Of a DNA stretch of 64,000 nucleotides, positions 50,782 through 59,275 are shown piece after piece. Numbering within the stretch: position 1 is the first letter of the stretch; each line of letters opens with the position of its first letter. This stretch comes from Rhodococcus pseudokoreensis. GTDB taxonomy: Bacteria > Actinomycetota > Actinomycetes > Mycobacteriales > Mycobacteriaceae. The DNA lies in the NCBI RefSeq assembly GCF_017068395.1, contig NZ_CP070619.1, positions 4,526,001 through 4,590,000 of the forward strand, read 5' to 3'. Under the pieces are notes generated by a model, which did no database searches, was not told where the DNA came from, and worked only from the letters and a program-made list of their open reading frames with translations. The translations under genes were made by a program, and so were the position numbers.

Positions 50782-51969
50782 TCAGATCACCCGGTCCCGC
50801 CGGAGGCCCTCGATGTTCTCCTCGCTCAACCCGAATTCGCCCAGCACCTCGGCCGTGTCCTGCCCCAGCACCATCGGCGGCGCATTCCGGATCGGCAGGG
50901 TTTCCTCGTCCACCCAGAGCGGACTCCGGACCAGCGGCACTTCACCGCCGTCCGGGGTGGCCACGGGCTGCACCATCTTCAGGGCCCGCACCTGCGGGTC
51001 GGCGAACGCCTGATCGATCGTGTGGACGGGGCCGCACGGGATGCCCGCCGCACGAATCAGCGTCACCCATTCTGCGGCCGGACGTGCGGACAGCAGTTCG
51101 AGCAGTTCCTTCGTGAGCGGATCCCGGTGTGCGAGTCGTGACTGGCCGGTGCGGTATTCGGGCCGGTCGGCGAGTTCGCGGTCCCCGAGAACGTCGCACA
51201 GCGACTGCCAGTGCCGGTCCGAGCCGGTCGCGATGATGATGGGGAAATCGGCGGTGTCGAACGTGCCGTACGGCGTGATCGTCGGGTGCGTGTTTCCGTT
51301 CGGCTCCGCGACGCGTCCGGTGCTCAGGTAGTCCTGCGCCTGGAACGACATGATCGACAGCGCCGATTCGAGCAGGGACGTCTGCACGTGATGACCCGCA
51401 CCGTCCCGCCCCCGGGCCACGAGTGCCGCCGTGATGCCCAGCGCCGCATAGATACCGGACACCGTGTCGATGATCGGGATCCCGACGCGCATCGGCGTGT
51501 GGTCGCCGGCACCGGTCACCGACATCAGGCCCGACATGCCCTGCGCCACCTGATCGAGTCCCGGCGAGAACTGCTCGGGACCGGTCGGCCCGAAACCGCT
51601 GACACTCATGACGATCACCCCGGGATTGTCCGCGGCGAGCGACTCCTGATCGAGCCCCATGTCCGCGAGAACACCCGGGCGGAAATTCTCCACGATGACG
51701 TCCACGCCGACGGCGATGCGGCGCAGCAGTTTCCGGCCCTGTTCGCTGCGCATGTCGAGGGCGACCGAACGCTTGCCGCGGTTGACGGACGTGAAGTACA
51801 GGCTGTCGCTGCCGTCGAACGGCGGCCACTGCCGGGAACTGTCGCCACCGGAACGGGTCTCGACCTTGATGATGTCGGCGCCGAAGTCCGACAGCAGTGC
51901 CGTGCACAGCGGTCCGGCGAGTGCGCGCGTGAGGTCGAGGACCCGGATCCCGCTGAGCAACTGGTTCAT
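50782..51969 (-). CDS. Class III (CaiB/BaiF family) CoA-transferase
   Basis: A 395-residue protein that moves CoA between carboxylic acids. Family blocks are GIRVLDLTRALAGPLCTALL, FGADIIKVE, YFTSVNRGKRSVALD, DVIVENFRPGVLADMG and GIPCGPVHTIDQAF. The usual catalytic carboxylate region reads TSLLESALSIM, with Glu at about the position of the catalytic Asp of formyl-CoA transferase; many family members look like this. ATG 51969 was chosen as the start of the conserved GIRVLDL region. Divergent from the XdhC gene, with 183 bp between. Confidence 0.9.
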   Translation of the reverse strand: MNQLLSGIRVLDLTRALAGPLCTALLSDFGADIIKVETRSGGDSSRQWPPFDGSDSLYFTSVNRGKRSVALDMRSEQGRKLLRRIAVGVDVIVENFRPGVLADMGLDQESLAADNPGVIVMSVSGFGPTGPEQFSPGLDQVAQGMSGLMSVTGAGDHTPMRVGIPIIDTVSGIYAALGITAALVARGRDGAGHHVQTSLLESALSIMSFQAQDYLSTGRVAEPNGNTHPTITPYGTFDTADFPIIIATGSDRHWQSLCDVLGDRELADRPEYRTGQSRLAHRDPLTKELLELLSARPAAEWVTLIRAAGIPCGPVHTIDQAFADPQVRALKMVQPVATPDGGEVPLVRSPLWVDEETLPIRNAPPMVLGQDTAEVLGEFGLSEENIEGLRRDRVI

Positions 51970-52152
51970 GGTGGATCCTCGGTTCTCTGTGAAGGAAGGG
52001 GGACCGTCCGAGAATTGCGGACTCACCGGTCGATAGCGATGGCGAGAATGCACAAGCGGCCGCTGGGGATTTCGGCGCATTGTGTGCCGCGACGGCGGGT
52101 CGCCGCCGGTTAGCGTGAGCTACCCGAAGAAGAACCCGAGGAGGACGAGACG

Positions 52153-53256
52153 ATGCGCGACATCCTGACGGGCCTGGAAGCGTGGTTCGACCACGGTGAG
52201 ACGTTCGCGCTCGCCACGGTGGTGCGCACCTGGAAGTCGTCCCCGCGGGCGCCGGGCGCGGCGATGGCCGTGTCGGAATCCGGTGAGGTCCTCGGAAGTG
52301 TGTCCGGTGGGTGCGTCGAGAGCACGCTGTACGAGACGGCGCGGGACGTGCTGGCCGACGGGCGGAGCCGCACCGAAGTGTTCTGCGTGGCCGACGACGA
52401 CGCGATCGGCGTCGGACTGACGTGCGGCGGCACCATCGAGGTGTTCGTCCAGCGCATCGGACAGCACGACTTCCCGGGTTTCGCGGACGCGGCGCGGCGC
52501 ATCCGCGGCGGCGAATCGATCGCCGTCGTGACGGAGACCGGCGACGGATCGCGAACCCGTCGCTGCGTGATCACCGGCGACGGGCCGGTGGGCGACCTCG
52601 ACCTGACCGCCGCCGACATCGAGAACGTTCGCCGGCGGCTCGACGCCGGTGAGTCGCAGGTGTATCAGCTGCGGTCGGAGACAGTGTGCATGGTCGAGAT
52701 CTTCGCGCCGCCACCGCGGATGTACATCTTCGGGGCCATCGACTTCGCCGCCGCCATGTGCACGCTGGGAGCGTTCGCCGGCTACCACGTCACGGTGATC
52801 GACGCCCGCGGCGTGTTCGCGACCCGCGCCCGGTTCCCGGACGCCGACGACGTCGTCGTGATGTGGCCGCACCGATTCCTCGAGACCGCACCGGTCGACC
52901 GCCGGACCGTCCTGGCCGTGCTGACCCACGACGAGAAATTCGACATTCCCCTGCTGGAGCTGGCCCTGCGATCGGACGCGGCGTACATCGGCGCGATGGG
53001 CAGCCGCGCCACCCACGAGCGCCGCGTCGCGCTGCTGCGCGAACAGGGAACCACCGCGGCGGAGCTGGCGCGGCTGCATTCGCCGATCGGCCTCGACCTG
53101 GGCGCCCGCACCCCCGAGGAGACGGCGGTGTCGATCCTCGCCGAGATGATGAAGACGACCCGCGGCACCACGGGGCTCGAACTCCACCTGCTCACCGGCC
53201 CGATCCACCGCGACGCCCCCGCCGGCACCGGCCGACCGCTCGAGTGCACCGCATGA
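52153..53256 (+). CDS. XdhC/CoxI family protein
   Basis: A 367-residue protein of the family that inserts the sulfurated molybdenum cofactor into molybdenum hydroxylases. The N-terminal domain has FALATVVRTWKSSPRAPGAA, GSVSGGCVESTLYE and GVGLTCGGTIEVFV with the family cysteines; the C-terminal Rossmann part has MYIFGAIDFAAAMC, VIDARGVFATRARFP, VLTHDEKFDIPLLELAL and AYIGAMGSRATHERR. A GAGGAGG site precedes ATG 52153. No molybdenum hydroxylase subunit lies in the window, so its client is elsewhere or it has another role. Confidence 0.9.
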   Translation: MRDILTGLEAWFDHGETFALATVVRTWKSSPRAPGAAMAVSESGEVLGSVSGGCVESTLYETARDVLADGRSRTEVFCVADDDAIGVGLTCGGTIEVFVQRIGQHDFPGFADAARRIRGGESIAVVTETGDGSRTRRCVITGDGPVGDLDLTAADIENVRRRLDAGESQVYQLRSETVCMVEIFAPPPRMYIFGAIDFAAAMCTLGAFAGYHVTVIDARGVFATRARFPDADDVVVMWPHRFLETAPVDRRTVLAVLTHDEKFDIPLLELALRSDAAYIGAMGSRATHERRVALLREQGTTAAELARLHSPIGLDLGARTPEETAVSILAEMMKTTRGTTGLELHLLTGPIHRDAPAGTGRPLECTA

Positions 53257-53304
53257 CCTGGTACTGCCGCGGACGGACAGCTTGCTCGGCGATCCGGTTC
53301 AGCT

Positions 53305-54330
53305 CTATCTCGCCCCGCTCGTCTCATCCTGCCCGACAAGGATCACGACACTTCGCCGAGACGATCCCTCTGCCAAGGCACGCATCGCGACGTCGATCTC
53401 TCCGAGACGGAACTCTCGGGGTTCTGGGACTGACAGGGCGCCGGTGTCGACAAGCGCCAGCAGCTCGCCGAGAGCGGCTCGGAGCCTGTCTGGGCTACGG
53501 GTCCAATAGTCGGTCGATTGAAGGCCGGCCACCGAGACATTCTTCACGAGGAGATGTCCGGGCTTGACGGGTTCGGGTGCGCCCGCTGCGAACCCCACGA
53601 TTACGATCCTGCCCTCCCAGGCCGTGGCGCGAACGAGTTGACTCAGCAACCGTCCACCGACCACATCGATGACGACATCGACGCCGCGACCACCGGTCAC
53701 GCGCTTCACCGCATCGACGACCGTCTCCTCGTCCGCTTCCACCACGTTGTCGACGCACTCGCGTAGTTCCGGACGAGCCTTTTCTGCGTCGCGGGAGACA
53801 GCCACGACCGTCGCCCCCATAGCCGTGGCGAGTTGGGCGCAGGCGCGGCCGACGCCACCTCGCGCACCGGTGACCAGCACGGTCTCACCTGCGCGTACAC
53901 CTGCTCGAAAATGTAAGGCCGCGTATGCGGTGAAGTACGCGATTCCGAACGTCGCGGCCGCGGAGTAGGTCATCGAATCCGGGATCCGTGCGACCTGCGC
54001 CCCAGGCACCACTGCGGCGCCGGCAATCGCTCCCTGGGCCATTACGGCGAGAACCCTGTCCCCGGGGGCGACGTGGCTGACCTCGTCGCCCACCTCGATC
54101 ACCAGTCCTGCCGCCTCCATTCCCGGGACGAAGGGAAGTTCAGGCCGAACCTGGTACTCACCCTTCATCATCAGCAGGTCAGCAACGTGGAGAGCCGCTG
54201 CTCGGGGTGCCACCACCACATCGTGGGGTCCCCATGTTGGAGAAGGGATCTCGTCCACTGCGACGATCGGGGTTTCCTGATAGCGGTGGACTCGAAGGGC
54301 CGTGACACCTGATCGACTCGGCGCGGTCAT
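53305..54330 (-). CDS. MDR-family NADPH:quinone-reductase-like oxidoreductase
   Basis: A 341-residue medium-chain reductase of the zinc-free quinone oxidoreductase type. It has the catalytic-domain block LPFVPGMEAAGLVIEVGDEV, the nucleotide-binding LVTGARGGVGRACAQLATAMGA and DVVIDVVGGRLL. ATG 54330 overlaps the thioesterase stop (ATGA). It is the last gene of a nine-gene operon read from the right edge and may reduce an enoyl or quinone-type intermediate with NADPH. Confidence 0.9.
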   Translation of the reverse strand: MTAPSRSGVTALRVHRYQETPIVAVDEIPSPTWGPHDVVVAPRAAALHVADLLMMKGEYQVRPELPFVPGMEAAGLVIEVGDEVSHVAPGDRVLAVMAQGAIAGAAVVPGAQVARIPDSMTYSAAATFGIAYFTAYAALHFRAGVRAGETVLVTGARGGVGRACAQLATAMGATVVAVSRDAEKARPELRECVDNVVEADEETVVDAVKRVTGGRGVDVVIDVVGGRLLSQLVRATAWEGRIVIVGFAAGAPEPVKPGHLLVKNVSVAGLQSTDYWTRSPDRLRAALGELLALVDTGALSVPEPREFRLGEIDVAMRALAEGSSRRSVVILVGQDETSGAR

Positions 54331-55211
54331 GCGTACTCCGTCCTTCCGTGACGACCCGAGGACAATTCAATCCGGCTACCCCGCATGAGCTGGGTGATGG
54401 TGTCCACCGGACGACCGGATTGCAGGACCGTGGACACTGCGGTGTGTCCGAATACCCCTCGATGGTCGTATATTTCGGCCGTACCTACCGAAATGGCACC
54501 CCCTCCGACTCGACCCGTCGCAGACAGACCCAGGGACTGCCCGTCGGGGAATCTGGCCAGGGTGAGCGTGACGTCGGCGTTGATGTGGCGGACGCCGCCG
54601 CCACCCCAGTGGGTGACGAGATTGGTCAGGTCCGCGGCGGTGGCGGAAGCTTGGAACGGCGATACGCTCTCGCGCTCCACGACCGGGATGCTCCTGCACC
54701 AGAGTTGTTTTCGCTCCGAGTTTTGGTGAGCGGCCGCGTCGGCGCTCCATCCATGCTCCTCGCTGAAGAACAGGCGTCCCTCGTCGGTGGCCGGCCGCAG
54801 GCCGGCGGGTGGCATGCTCGGGGACCGATCGGGCGACCAGGGTGGATCGGCGACCACCCGCTGGGTCGTCGGCAGAAACAGCGTGCGAGCGCGCGCCATG
54901 ACGTGACCGTTCTGAAGGAATTCACTGTCCACGAGCAGCAACCGACCGCCCTCGCGGACGACGGTCGACCTGGTCGACACCGGCGCCATCGTCGCCGCCC
55001 TCTGAAGATCAGCAGTAAACCTGACCGGTCGGAGGTCCCGGCGCGCTCGGCCCTCATTCTCCGCCGATCGCGCCAGGGCGCCGGTGACGGCACTGCCCCG
55101 CATGTGTTCGCTGCCCCACCCGCTCAGTGCCACCGGCAAGGGCGTCAGCTTCTCGAATTCCGCACCGGGGCAACGACGGAAGTATCCAGACACGCCCACG
55201 TTCGTCGTCAC
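54327..55211 (-). CDS. Acyl-CoA thioesterase-like double hotdog protein
   Basis: A 294-residue protein with two hotdog-type halves: ATMAPVSTRSTVVREGGRLL for the first, and VTHWGGGGVRHINADVTLTL, GLSATGRVGGGAISVGTAEI, then IYDHRGVFGHTAVSTVL for the second. This matches the TesB-like or 4HBT_3 families. GTG 55211 is the likely start, 11 bp after the CoA ligase stop; there is no in-frame ATG. It would hydrolyse a CoA ester made in the pathway, or recycle CoA. Confidence 0.8.
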   Translation of the reverse strand: MTTNVGVSGYFRRCPGAEFEKLTPLPVALSGWGSEHMRGSAVTGALARSAENEGRARRDLRPVRFTADLQRAATMAPVSTRSTVVREGGRLLLVDSEFLQNGHVMARARTLFLPTTQRVVADPPWSPDRSPSMPPAGLRPATDEGRLFFSEEHGWSADAAAHQNSERKQLWCRSIPVVERESVSPFQASATAADLTNLVTHWGGGGVRHINADVTLTLARFPDGQSLGLSATGRVGGGAISVGTAEIYDHRGVFGHTAVSTVLQSGRPVDTITQLMRGSRIELSSGRHGRTEYA

Positions 55212-55222
55212 GTCATCACATC

Positions 55223-56776
55223 TCACTCGTGTCCCCCCTCCGATTTGAGCACACGCTTGAGGAGCTTGCCGGAAGCGTTCTTCGGTAGTGCGTCGAGTGC
55301 GATATACAAGCGCGGCTTCTTGTAGCCGGCGAGCTTCTCCCGGCACAGGGCATCGAGTTCGTCTGTCGGGATCGGAATCTTGTCCCTGGTCACGACATAC
55401 GCGGTGACGATCTCGCCCCACTTGGGGTCGGGACGACCGATGACGGCGGCTTCGACGACGTCCGGATGCTTGACGAGTACATCCTCGATCTCGGTGGGAA
55501 AGATGTTCACTCCGCCCGAGATGATCATGTCCTTGGCCCGGTCGACCACATAGAGGTAACCCTCTTCGTCGAACCGGCCGAGGTCCCCGCTCGAGATCCA
55601 ATCCCCGAGGAACTGGTCCTCGGTGGCCCCCGGGTTCTTGTAGTACCGCACTCCCAGCCCCGGTCCCCGCTTGTAGATCTGTCCCACCGTTCCCACGGGG
55701 ACGTCCTCACCGCTGGGATCGAGGATCCGCAATTCGCATCCGAAATACGGCAGGCCCGCCGAGCGCTCCTTGCGGAGCTGGTCCTCCGGCTTGAGGATGC
55801 TGAAGAAGCCCGCCTCCGTCGAGCCGTAGAGCTCGTAGAGTCCCGCAGCGGGGAAGTACTCGAGCAGACGCTCCTTGGTCGCGGTGAGCAGGGGCGATCC
55901 GGCCGACATCAGCCGGCGTACCGACCCGATGTCGAACGACGCCCGGTCGGGCACCTCGAGGAGCATCTCGAACATCGTCGGGACCATGGGGATGAACGAC
56001 ACATGTTCACGTTCGATGGTCTGCAGGAGTTCGCGTGCGTTGAATTCCCGGAGCATGACGATCGTTCCGCCGACCATGAGCTGCTGGAGCCCCCAGGTGA
56101 ACCCGAGGCCGTGGTAGAAGGGCCCGGCGAGGACGGTGACGTCGTTTGCGCGGTTGCCTACCTCGACGGTGATGTCGTACCACCCCTGCCGGGCGATCCG
56201 CTGCGGGATCTCACAGACCTTGGGAGGGCCGCTGGTGCCTCCGGTGAATGCCAGGTGATAGACGTCCCATTCATCCATGTCCAGATACTCGACGTCCGTC
56301 GACGATCCGGCGAGCACTGTCTCGTAGTCGAGATAGCCGGATGACTCGTCCTTCCCCGCGACGAGGAGGACGTGGTCGGCGGGAATGTGCGGCAGAGTCT
56401 CGTGGGCGGCGGCGAACGTGCCGGTGAGATATCCGTCCACGATGACCACCTCGGCATCGCTGTGACGGACCGCGTACTCGATCTCCCCCGGCGTGAACCG
56501 ATAGCTGATCGGTACGACGGCCGCACCCAGCCCGGCAACCGCATAGACGATCTCGACGTACTGCGCACGATTGGTGAGAATCACCGCCACCTTCGTGCCC
56601 TTGTGTACGCCCAGTCTCGCCAGCCCGTTGGCCAGTCTCGCCGTACGCTCGCTCACGTCCGACCAGGTGAGGCGGGTTTCGCCTTCGACGATCGCAGTCT
56701 TGTGGCGGAGCAGGTGCGACTGGGCGTGCAGGTGCGGAATCTGCCCGATGGTGAGTTGCTCCCCGTAGGTGACCAT
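55223..56776 (-). CDS. AMP-forming acyl-CoA synthetase (FadD-like) 1
   Basis: A 517-residue ANL-family ligase. The P-loop is LAFTGGTSGPPKVCEIPQR near 170, unusual in having Phe-Thr-Gly-Gly in place of TSGTTG. A5 is YELYGSTEAGFFS, and the hinge and C-terminal region SSGDLGRFDEEGYLYVVDRA then KDMIISGGVNIFPTEIEDVL, with Lys in NASGKLLKRVL. It activates a carboxylic acid through an acyl-adenylate. Its start is 44 bp from the upstream hydrolase gene. Confidence 0.9.
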   Translation of the reverse strand: MVTYGEQLTIGQIPHLHAQSHLLRHKTAIVEGETRLTWSDVSERTARLANGLARLGVHKGTKVAVILTNRAQYVEIVYAVAGLGAAVVPISYRFTPGEIEYAVRHSDAEVVIVDGYLTGTFAAAHETLPHIPADHVLLVAGKDESSGYLDYETVLAGSSTDVEYLDMDEWDVYHLAFTGGTSGPPKVCEIPQRIARQGWYDITVEVGNRANDVTVLAGPFYHGLGFTWGLQQLMVGGTIVMLREFNARELLQTIEREHVSFIPMVPTMFEMLLEVPDRASFDIGSVRRLMSAGSPLLTATKERLLEYFPAAGLYELYGSTEAGFFSILKPEDQLRKERSAGLPYFGCELRILDPSGEDVPVGTVGQIYKRGPGLGVRYYKNPGATEDQFLGDWISSGDLGRFDEEGYLYVVDRAKDMIISGGVNIFPTEIEDVLVKHPDVVEAAVIGRPDPKWGEIVTAYVVTRDKIPIPTDELDALCREKLAGYKKPRLYIALDALPKNASGKLLKRVLKSEGGHE

Positions 56777-56820
56777 CGTCGTCCTTTCAATGCTTCCTGA
56801 AGATCATGACACCGAGCCCC

Positions 56821-57633
56821 TCAGAGGGCGGAGAATCGGCGCTGCCCGTCGGTCAGCACCATCCGCCCGAAATTGAGGCCGGGAAAGTGCGCCCCGGCGA
56901 CCAGATCCCCACTGGCGGCGAGCTCGTCGGCGAGCCGGTTGCGGGTCTGGGAGGCGAGCTCGGGATCCTCGTCGAAGATGGCCCGCCAGTCCGGTTCCTC
57001 GAGCTCGACGGTCGAATGCACGACGTCACCCAGGAGATACCCCCGCCGGCTCTCACCCGAGACGACGAACACGGTCGAACCGGGTGTGTGTCCGGGGCTG
57101 TGCAGAGCGTCCACGCCCGGGGCCAGGGTGATGTCCTGGTCGAACAGCTCGAGCTGGTCGGCGATGGGCGAGAGTTTGCGCACGGCACCGGGGCTGGCGT
57201 CCGGAGCGTCGACGAAGTGTTCCCAGTCGAGGCGATGCGCACGATAGGTGGCACCCGGAAAGACGACCTGCCCCTTCTGGGTCGTCCAGCCCACGTGATC
57301 GAAGTGCAGGTGGGTGAGCAGGACGTCCGTCACCTCTTCGGGCGCCACCCCGTGGGCGCGCAGGGAGTCGAGGAACTTGCCGCCGGTGTACCGGCCCCCG
57401 TGTCCGAGCAACTTGTCATCGATGGTGCCCACTCCGGTGTCGACGACGACGACGCGCTCACCGGTTCGGATGAGGAAGCCACCGATGTCGAAGTCGAGAA
57501 CACCCTGCTCGTCGAGGGCTTCTGCCTTACTCGACCAGGGGTCGTCGACGCCCGGCCGGGTGAGGATGTGGTTCGGGTCCTCGCGGCCTATCCCGTCGAG
57601 AACGGGCAGGACTTGAATGTCTCCGAAGTGCAT
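56821..57633 (-). CDS. Metallo-beta-lactamase-fold hydrolase 1
   Basis: A 270-residue MBL-fold protein with all metal motifs: DVLLTHLHFDHVGW (HxHxDH near 106), ALHSPGHTPGSTVF (second His), LLGDVVHS (Asp) and VAGAHFPG (third His). ATG 57633 opens onto MHFGDIQVLPVLDG, the natural start strand; the frame is open upstream but without coding character. Family members include lactonases, thioesterase-like and ester hydrolases. It is one of two MBL enzymes in the operon and is only distantly similar to the other. Confidence 0.87.
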   Translation of the reverse strand: MHFGDIQVLPVLDGIGREDPNHILTRPGVDDPWSSKAEALDEQGVLDFDIGGFLIRTGERVVVVDTGVGTIDDKLLGHGGRYTGGKFLDSLRAHGVAPEEVTDVLLTHLHFDHVGWTTQKGQVVFPGATYRAHRLDWEHFVDAPDASPGAVRKLSPIADQLELFDQDITLAPGVDALHSPGHTPGSTVFVVSGESRRGYLLGDVVHSTVELEEPDWRAIFDEDPELASQTRNRLADELAASGDLVAGAHFPGLNFGRMVLTDGQRRFSAL

Positions 57634-57695
57634 TTTCCAATACCTTTCTTGCACAGTAGTTCCGGAAGCATTCCTGGGAACGCGCCGGAGCGATG

Positions 57696-59267
57696 TCAGG
57701 AAGCCGAGTCCGCGATGGATGCGTAGGTGTCGCGCAGTTCGCGCTTGAGGATCTTTCCGGCGGGGCTCACAGGCAGTGCGTCGACGAACGCGTAGTGGCG
57801 GGGGCACTTGTACCTGGCCAGCCGCGCGGCGATCATGTCCCGGACGGAGGACTCGAGTTCGTCCACCGGGCCGGAGTCTGCGGCGGGGACGACGACCGCG
57901 CAGCCCACCTCCAGGTACTTGCTGTCGGGGACACCCACCACGGCGACGGCAGCGACACCCGGATGATGGGCGAGCGCCGCCTCGATCTCCGCTGGATAGA
58001 TGTTCTCGCCGCCGCTACGGATCATGTCCTTGCTGCGACCGCTGACCAGCAGGAAGCCGTCCTCACTGATCTGCCCGAGGTCACCGGTCCGACACCAGCC
58101 GTCGACGAACGTCGCCTTCGTGGCTTCCGGTCGATTCCAGTACAGCCCGGAAATGGCGGGCGACCTGACCCAGATCTCCCCCACTTCACCGGCTGCGGCA
58201 TCGACGTCGTCGGATGCCACCACGCGAATCTCGGTGAGGGGCAGCGGACGGCCGACGGTGTGGGCGTGGCTCCGGCTGAACTCCTGCACGAGGACTGCGG
58301 ACTGTCCGCCGCCCTCGGTAAGGCCGAAGCCCTTGTTGAGAACCACGTGGGGCAGGTGTTCGCTCAACGCGTCGATCGCCGACGCTTGCAACGGATCACC
58401 GCCGGACATGATGAGCTCGAGGGTGTCGATTTTGCGGAGTTCGCCGGCTCCCAGCGCGATCAGGTCGTAGATGAGGAACGGGTAGAGCAGCGCGTGGGTG
58501 ACCTGCGCGCCCTCGATGGTGCCCGCGATGCGCTCGGCGGACATCCCGCCGCTGGACATGATCACGGCCTTCCCGTACACCATGAGCGCCGGCAGGGTGA
58601 AGCACTCGAAGGCGCCGGCGTGGTAGAGCGGACCGGTCGTCATTGTGACGGTCTCAGCGGTGAAGCCCCACTGCATGGCCTGGATGGTGGCGAACCACAT
58701 GACATTGTCATGGGTCCATACCGACCCCTTCGGTCGGCCGGTCGTTCCGGAGGTGTACATGATCATGACCGGATCATTTCCGGCCGGACGCGGAAGATCG
58801 TCGACACCGTGATCGGGGCAGGTGAGGTCGGGTTCCATGGCCCATTCGGGTACCGGAGTGTCGTCGTCCTCGAGGCAGAACCAGGTCCGGACCGAGAGGT
58901 CACCGCGAACCGGATCCAGCTGGTCACTGCGGCTGGAGTGAAAGAAGACCACCTCGCTCCCCGAGTCCTCGATGAGGAAGGACAGTTCCGCGGGAGCGAG
59001 CCGGAAGTTCAGGCGGACCGCGATCGCGCCGAGGCGGGCGATCGCGAAGTACAGGGCGACGTAGTCGAGGGAGTTCAGCAGGATGATTCCGACCCGGTCG
59101 CCCTTGACGACCCCGGCGTCCCTGAGCGCTGTCACGTAGCAATCGCGGCGGGCGCGGAGATCGGCGTAGGTCCACCATGTTGTTCCGTCGATCGACACCG
59201 CGGGGGCGCTCTTGTCGCCCCGCGGCAGCGCCCGGAAAGGTGAATCCACGATGTGGTTGATGTCCAT
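57696..59267 (-). CDS. AMP-forming acyl-CoA synthetase (FadD-like) 2
   Basis: A 523-residue ANL-family ligase with a canonical P-loop MIMYTSGTTGRPKGSVWTH near 180, LNKGFGLTEGGGQSAVLV in the A5 region, and the hinge WCRTGDLGQISEDGFLLVSG with RSKDMIRSGGENIYPAEIE. The catalytic Lys is in SPAGKILKREL. The substrate cannot be read from the sequence. It differs clearly from the first FadD-like enzyme, so the two probably activate different acids in the same pathway. Confidence 0.92.
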   Translation of the reverse strand: MDINHIVDSPFRALPRGDKSAPAVSIDGTTWWTYADLRARRDCYVTALRDAGVVKGDRVGIILLNSLDYVALYFAIARLGAIAVRLNFRLAPAELSFLIEDSGSEVVFFHSSRSDQLDPVRGDLSVRTWFCLEDDDTPVPEWAMEPDLTCPDHGVDDLPRPAGNDPVMIMYTSGTTGRPKGSVWTHDNVMWFATIQAMQWGFTAETVTMTTGPLYHAGAFECFTLPALMVYGKAVIMSSGGMSAERIAGTIEGAQVTHALLYPFLIYDLIALGAGELRKIDTLELIMSGGDPLQASAIDALSEHLPHVVLNKGFGLTEGGGQSAVLVQEFSRSHAHTVGRPLPLTEIRVVASDDVDAAAGEVGEIWVRSPAISGLYWNRPEATKATFVDGWCRTGDLGQISEDGFLLVSGRSKDMIRSGGENIYPAEIEAALAHHPGVAAVAVVGVPDSKYLEVGCAVVVPAADSGPVDELESSVRDMIAARLARYKCPRHYAFVDALPVSPAGKILKRELRDTYASIADSAS

Positions 59268-59275
59268 GGGAACTC

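Noticed and set aside
51970..52152. NotI-type palindrome and CACAA/TTGTG repeats in the divergent gap
   Set aside because: Arms are short and imperfect, at the level expected by chance in GC-rich DNA; no regulator nearby to pair with them.
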